Source: Pseudomonas graminis (lineage in GTDB: Bacteria; Pseudomonadota; Gammaproteobacteria; Pseudomonadales; Pseudomonadaceae). Taken from it: a stretch of 64,000 nt of DNA. A program made the position numbers and the translations under genes. The number at the start of each line of letters is the position of its first letter. The first letter of the stretch is position 1. Positions 59,850 to 64,000 of this stretch are shown in pieces. The stretch is from contig NZ_MTSB01000007.1 in NCBI RefSeq assembly GCF_002093745.1, positions 236,348 to 300,347 of the forward strand. The letters are read 5' to 3'. The notes beneath the pieces are model-generated. The model had not been told where the DNA came from. It saw only the letters and a list, made by a program, of their open reading frames with translations, and ran no database searches.

Positions 59850-61010
59850 ATGGCGACTCTCGAATTACGCAACGTCAACAAGACCTACGGCAGCAACCTG
59901 CCGGACACGCTCAAGAACATCGAGCTGTCGATCAAGGATGGCGAGTTTCTGATTCTGGTCGGCCCGTCCGGCTGCGGAAAGTCCACCCTGATGAACTGCA
60001 TTGCCGGGCTGGAAAGCATCAGCGGCGGCGCAATTCTGATTGATGGCGAAGACGTCAGCGGTACCAGCCCGAAAGACCGTGACATCGCTATGGTGTTTCA
60101 GTCCTATGCGCTGTACCCGACCATGACCGTTCGCGAGAACATTGCGTTCGGTCTGAAGATTCGCAAGATGCCGCAGGCTGACATCGACGAGGAAGTCGCC
60201 CGGGTGTCCAAGCTGCTGCAGATCGAGCACCTGCTCAATCGCAAACCGGGACAGATGTCCGGTGGTCAGCAGCAGCGGGTCGCGATGGGGCGCGCGCTGG
60301 CGCGCCGTCCGAAGATCTACCTGTTCGATGAGCCGCTGTCCAACCTCGACGCCAAGTTGCGGGTCGAGATGCGTACCGAAATGAAACTGATGCACCAGCG
60401 TCTGAAAACCACCACGGTCTATGTCACCCACGACCAGATCGAGGCCATGACGCTGGGCGATAAAGTGGCGGTCATGAAGGACGGTATCGTCCAGCAGTTT
60501 GGCACGCCTAAGCAGATCTACAATGATCCGGCCAACCTGTTTGTGGCCAGCTTCATCGGCTCACCGCCAATGAACTTCATCCCGCTGCGCCTGCAACGCA
60601 AGGATGGCCAATTGCTCGCGATGCTCGACAGCGGTCAGGCGCGTTGCGAACTGCCGGTCGGCGTTTCCGATGCCGGACTGGAAGACCGTGAAATCATTCT
60701 TGGCATTCGGCCAGAACAGATTATGCTGGCGACCGAAGAATCGATGGGGCTGCCCACCATTCGTGCCGAGGTGCAAGTCACCGAACCTACCGGGCCGGAT
60801 ACACTGGTGTTCGTGACGCTGAACCAGAGCAAGGTCTGCTGCCGTCTTGCCCCGGATGTCGCCCCACAGGTGGGCGAGAGCCTGACGCTGCAATTCGATC
60901 CTTCAAAGGTCCTGATTTTCGACGCCCAGAGCGGTGAGCGTCTCGGGGTCCTGGGGCAACCACCGGCGGCCGAGCGAGCAAGCAACGTCTCCCAGTTGAA
61001 CCGCAAGTGA
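59850..61010 (+). CDS. gtsD: glucose ABC transporter ATP-binding protein
   Basis: A 386-residue MalK/UgpC-type ATPase: Walker A GPSGCGKST (about 38-46), Q-loop FQSYALYP, signature SGGQQQRVAMGRAL, Walker B IYLFDEPLSNLDA, H-loop TVYVTHDQ, and a C-terminal TOBE domain (about 240-370). It powers GtsBC. The C-terminal domain may also take regulatory inputs, as in MalK. Confidence 0.93.
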   Translation: MATLELRNVNKTYGSNLPDTLKNIELSIKDGEFLILVGPSGCGKSTLMNCIAGLESISGGAILIDGEDVSGTSPKDRDIAMVFQSYALYPTMTVRENIAFGLKIRKMPQADIDEEVARVSKLLQIEHLLNRKPGQMSGGQQQRVAMGRALARRPKIYLFDEPLSNLDAKLRVEMRTEMKLMHQRLKTTTVYVTHDQIEAMTLGDKVAVMKDGIVQQFGTPKQIYNDPANLFVASFIGSPPMNFIPLRLQRKDGQLLAMLDSGQARCELPVGVSDAGLEDREIILGIRPEQIMLATEESMGLPTIRAEVQVTEPTGPDTLVFVTLNQSKVCCRLAPDVAPQVGESLTLQFDPSKVLIFDAQSGERLGVLGQPPAAERASNVSQLNRK

Positions 61011-61116
61011 TAGATTGATTCAATACCGAGCATCGCTGATCGGCCGTCGACTGCCACAACGAAACGGCCTGTCAGTGAACACAAGCAGTGAATGAAGCAA
61101 GACGTCTACCAAAGCT

Positions 61117-61127
61117 AATAACAATAA
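61117..61127 (+). promoter_or_regulatory. Hfq/Crc-type A-rich motif before oprB
   Basis: AATAACAATAA contains two overlapping AAnAAnAA matches, about 17-27 bases before the oprB ATG and next to its Shine-Dalgarno. Confidence 0.5.
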
Positions 61128-61143
61128 AACGAGGATTGATGGG

Positions 61144-62505
61144 ATGAAGAAGATCAACAAAGGTAAATCGCTTTCCCGGCTTCAGTTGGTCAGCACGCTG
61201 TCGGTAGTGGGTGCGATGGGTCTGGCAGGCAATGTTCATGCTGACGAAGCTTTTGGTGCCGATTCACGCTGGATGACCGGCGACTGGGGCGGCAAGCGCA
61301 CCGAGTTGCTGGACAAGGGTTATGACTTCTCGCTGGAATACGTTTCCGAGATGGCCAGCAACCTGAAAGGCGGCTCCAACGACGACACCACCGGCCGTTA
61401 CAGCGATCAGTTCGCGCTGGGCATGAAGATCGATTTGCAGAAAGTGCTTGGCTGGCAGGACGCTGAGTTCAAACTGGCAATCACCGAACGTAGCGGGCGC
61501 AATATCTCCAACGACCGGATCGGCGATCCTCGTGCCGGTACGCTCAGTTCTTCTCAGGAAGTCTGGGGTCGTGGCCAGACCTGGCGTCTGACTCAGATGT
61601 GGGTCAAACAAAAGTATTTTGACGGCGCGCTGGACGTCAAGGCCGGTCGTTTCGGGCCGGGCGAAGACTTCAACAGCTTCCCGTGCGACTTCCAGAACCT
61701 GTCGTTCTGTGGTTCGCAGGTCGGTAACTACGTGAACACCTGGTACAACTGGCCAATCAGCCAGTGGGCCTTGCGCGTCAAGTACAACATCACCCCGGAA
61801 GTGTATGCACAAGTGGGTGTCTACGAGCAGAACCCGTCCAACCTGGAAACCGGCAACGGCTTCAAGCTGAGCGGTAGCGGCACCAAAGGCATGATCCTGC
61901 CGGTTGAACTGGTCTGGACCCCGACCATCAACTCGTTGCCCGGTGAATACCGTGTCGGCTTCTACAAGAGCACGCCTAACGCCGATGATGTCTATGAAGA
62001 CGTCAACGGTCAGCCGCAAGCGGCCACTGGCGCTGCGTTCAAGTCGCATGACAGCAAGCATGGCTGGTGGGTCGTTGCACAGCAACAGCTGACCACTCAC
62101 AACGGCGACGCGTCACGCGGTCTGAACATCTTTGCCAACGCCACTGTGCATGACAAGGCCACCAACTTCGTTGATAACTACCAGCAGATCGGTCTGACCT
62201 ACAAAGGCCCGTTCAACTCGCGTCCGAAAGATGACATCGGTATCGGTATCGCCCGTATCCACGTCAACGACGATGTGCAGGATCGCGTGCGTCTGGCCAA
62301 CCAGATCAGCGGCATCAATGACTTCGATAACCCTGGTTACCTGCCGGTCCAGAGCACCGAGTACAACTCCGAAATCTACTACGGCTTCCACGTGACCAAC
62401 TGGCTGACCGTGCGCCCCAACCTGCAATACATCAAGCACCCTGGCGGTGTTGATCAGGTTGATGATGCCATCGTAGCGGGCATCAAGATTCAATCGAAGT
62501 TCTGA
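61144..62505 (+). CDS. oprB: carbohydrate-selective porin OprB
   Basis: A 453-residue outer-membrane porin. Signal peptide about 1-30 (VGAMGLAGNVHADEA), then the OprB family core: SRWMTGDWGGKRTELLDKGY, GRFGPGEDFNSFPCDFQNLS, a two-cysteine pair at CDFQNLSFC, and a C-terminal strand ending in KIQSKF. It admits glucose to the periplasm for GtsA. GAGG precedes the ATG; a terminator follows. Confidence 0.93.
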   Translation: MKKINKGKSLSRLQLVSTLSVVGAMGLAGNVHADEAFGADSRWMTGDWGGKRTELLDKGYDFSLEYVSEMASNLKGGSNDDTTGRYSDQFALGMKIDLQKVLGWQDAEFKLAITERSGRNISNDRIGDPRAGTLSSSQEVWGRGQTWRLTQMWVKQKYFDGALDVKAGRFGPGEDFNSFPCDFQNLSFCGSQVGNYVNTWYNWPISQWALRVKYNITPEVYAQVGVYEQNPSNLETGNGFKLSGSGTKGMILPVELVWTPTINSLPGEYRVGFYKSTPNADDVYEDVNGQPQAATGAAFKSHDSKHGWWVVAQQQLTTHNGDASRGLNIFANATVHDKATNFVDNYQQIGLTYKGPFNSRPKDDIGIGIARIHVNDDVQDRVRLANQISGINDFDNPGYLPVQSTEYNSEIYYGFHVTNWLTVRPNLQYIKHPGGVDQVDDAIVAGIKIQSKF

Positions 62506-62549
62506 GTATTGATTGACGCGTAACGCGATCAAGGGTCGTGTGTGCTTTG

Positions 62550-62575
62550 CGGGCAGCCTGGCTGCCCGTTTTTTT
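62550..62575 (+). terminator. intrinsic terminator of gts-oprB
   Basis: CGGGCAGC, short loop, GCTGCCCG, then seven T, 40 bases after the oprB stop. Confidence 0.85.
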
Positions 62576-62614
62576 ATGAGTTGATCCTTTTATTTTTCAG
62601 GGACGCGATGGGCG

Positions 62615-63490
62615 ATGACCACTCACGACGCGCAACTGCCTGAACATCCATTGCAACGCTTCTTCCGATCCCGCCGTGCCAGACCGACTTTCGAGTGGGA
62701 ACGTCACCAGCTGCGCGACGTTCTGGTGATTGATCATCCTCAGTGTCAGGCCGTTTTCAGTCGGCAGGGCGCTCAACTGCTGCATTTCCAGCCACGTGGC
62801 CAGAAACCCTGGCTGTGGTGCGCAGCGCAATGGCCACAAGTGGGTGCGATTCGGGGCGGTGTGCCGGTCTGTTGGCCCTGGTATGGCCGGCATCCCGGCG
62901 AAAGTGGCTGGCCTGCGCACGGCTGGGGGCGCTTGCTGGACTGGAAACTAATCGATAGCCGTGAGAGCGAAGAGGGCGTGAGCCTGCACTGGCGCTTGCA
63001 GCTATGGGACTGGCAGGTCGACCTGCACGCCGAGTTGGGGCAGGGCATGGAACTGCGTCTGAGCACCTGTCACGAAGACAGCGAGCCGTGTCATTTCAGT
63101 CACGCATTGCATGCGTATTGGCGGATCAGCGATGTCGCGGAGGTAGCACTGGACGGCCTGGACGGCGCTCAAGGCTATGACGAACTCAGCCGTCAGGCGT
63201 GCCAGCAGCAAGGCGAACTGCGCGTGGCAGGCGGCTGTCAGCGCGTCTTCGAACACGCCGGCGCCCTGCAACTCCAAGACCCCACCTGGCAACGCCGACT
63301 GAACATCGACACCGGCGACAGCACCAACACCGTAGTCTGGCACCCCGGCAGCAGACCCCTGCTGGGCGTATGCGGAAATGAAGCCACAGGCTTCGTACGC
63401 GTAGAAGCGGCATCAGGCTCCGGCGACGCCTTCAGCCTGAGACCGGGCGAGCAGGTGCAGCTCAAATTGCAGGCGAGTCTGGCGGGTTGA
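62615..63490 (+). CDS. D-hexose-6-phosphate mutarotase
   Basis: A 291-residue member of the YeaD/aldose-1-epimerase superfamily that interconverts alpha and beta glucose-6-phosphate. The family pattern is present: FSRQGAQLLHFQPRGQKPWL, the GGVPVCWPWYGRHP phosphate and sugar site, FSHALHAYWRISDV with a catalytic His, and HPGSRPLLGVCGNE. Standard length. It lies behind the oprB terminator but belongs with the glucose genes; by comparison with other pseudomonads, zwf/pgl/eda may follow beyond the window. Confidence 0.88.
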   Translation: MTTHDAQLPEHPLQRFFRSRRARPTFEWERHQLRDVLVIDHPQCQAVFSRQGAQLLHFQPRGQKPWLWCAAQWPQVGAIRGGVPVCWPWYGRHPGESGWPAHGWGRLLDWKLIDSRESEEGVSLHWRLQLWDWQVDLHAELGQGMELRLSTCHEDSEPCHFSHALHAYWRISDVAEVALDGLDGAQGYDELSRQACQQQGELRVAGGCQRVFEHAGALQLQDPTWQRRLNIDTGDSTNTVVWHPGSRPLLGVCGNEATGFVRVEAASGSGDAFSLRPGEQVQLKLQASLAG

Positions 63491-63800
63491 CCTGAGCAGA
63501 CTGCCAATTCTCTGCGCGTCACATCTGTACTATGGCCCAGCGGGTAATCACTGCGCATAAAAAGCGCTTTTCTATCGCGATGGCACTAACGATGCAGAGT
63601 GCGACGTAAGTGACGGCTGAGTCCTGGCGCTGATCCGGGGGTAACTCGGCAAGGATGCCGAGTTAGCCGCACCGGGCCAGGGATGGCCCGTTGCGGCGAC
63701 CCCCGGATCAGTGACAGGGCGAAGGAACCCGACGAAGTCGGGCCGGAAACGGAGCCAGGGGCTTTGCCTACTTTGGCCCCATCAAAGTAGGTCGCCGAGG

Positions 63801-63855
63801 GGCGAAAAGGTGCCTTGAGCCGTAAACAGACATCGCTGACATCGCAGAACCGCCG
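63801..63855. repeat. 55-base direct repeat, copy 1
   Basis: Identical to 63946-64000. Begins GGCGAAAAGGTGCC and ends GCAGAACCGCCG. The repeat unit is about 145 bases. Confidence 0.8.
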
Positions 63856-63945
63856 TGTGACGCGGAGCGTCACGAACTGCATGCCAACGCGGAGCGTCGG
63901 CACGAGAGTCAAAAGCGTTTTTACCGCGATGGCGCTGACGACGCA

Positions 63946-64000
63946 GGCGAAAAGGTGCCTTGAGCCGTAAACAGACATCGCTGACATCGCAGAACCGCCG
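63946..64000. repeat. 55-base direct repeat, copy 2 (cut by window end)
   Basis: Same as 63801-63855. It may continue beyond the window. Confidence 0.8.

Larger units (their letters stand above)
63491..64000. other. noncoding end of window with Pseudomonas intergenic repeats
   Basis: No credible gene in about 510 bases. It contains a block with CTCGGCAAGGATGCCGAG, a CTACTTTGGCCCCATCAAAG motif with TACTTTG/CAAAGTA arms, and a GTGACGC-GGA-GCGTCAC palindrome at 63857-63873. This mix is typical of dispersed noncoding repeats in Pseudomonas chromosomes. Confidence 0.6.

Noticed and set aside
63586..63987. 133-residue protein gene at the window end
   Set aside because: It is translated from noncoding repeats; no start signal or homology pattern.

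Overview
The window is about 59-60% GC chromosomal DNA that reads as a fluorescent pseudomonad, most likely the Pseudomonas syringae group. The gene set and order point there: HupN/NdpA, valS-holC-pepA, lptFG, gcvHPT with GcsR, an Hxu heme system with HemO, and a gap/edd-glk-gltR-gtrS-gtsABCD-oprB glucose cluster. Most genes are housekeeping. No tRNA, rRNA, CRISPR array, insertion sequence or intact prophage was seen.

Layout. 0-6.3 kb: the tail of an MFS transporter, an NTF2-like protein, a GIY-YIG protein, a GST, an orphan PAS hybrid kinase, and the glutaredoxin/ndpA pair. 6.6-16.7 kb: hupN, rlmF, valS, the pepA-holC group, divergent lptFG, and a cold-shock protein. 17-21.8 kb: the glycine cleavage operon gcvH-gcvP-gcvT. 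Upstream of gcvH are a candidate sigma54 promoter and three GcsR-like enhancer sites; gcsR itself lies at 42.7-44.2 kb.

21.8-42.5 kb is the accessory block. Reading leftwards it holds a sensor kinase, a single-domain response regulator, a REC-PAS-GGDEF-EAL protein, a periplasmic HlyD-type adaptor, a GAF-like/HlyD membrane protein, an M50 protease-like/HlyD membrane protein and a GNAT enzyme. Then come a rightward tail-collar gene and DUF6916-like gene, and a leftward sulfotransferase, a 2.6-kresidue DUF4347/Ig-repeat surface protein and a TolC-type lipoprotein. It looks like a dedicated export and surface-display system with its own cyclic-di-GMP-linked signalling. It has no ABC ATPase. This is the strongest candidate for an undescribed system here.

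44.3-50.2 kb: small proteins, then an iron/heme module of ECF sigma factor, anti-sigma factor, TonB receptor and heme oxygenase, with a Fur box over the sigma-factor promoter. 50.3-63.5 kb: glucose uptake and Entner-Doudoroff entry, with two HexR-type boxes between gapA and edd and Hfq/Crc-type A-rich motifs ahead of gltR, gtsA and oprB. OprB and GtsABCD bring glucose in, Glk phosphorylates it, Edd and GapA feed central metabolism, and GtrS/GltR regulate uptake. The last 500 bases are a Pseudomonas-type intergenic repeat.
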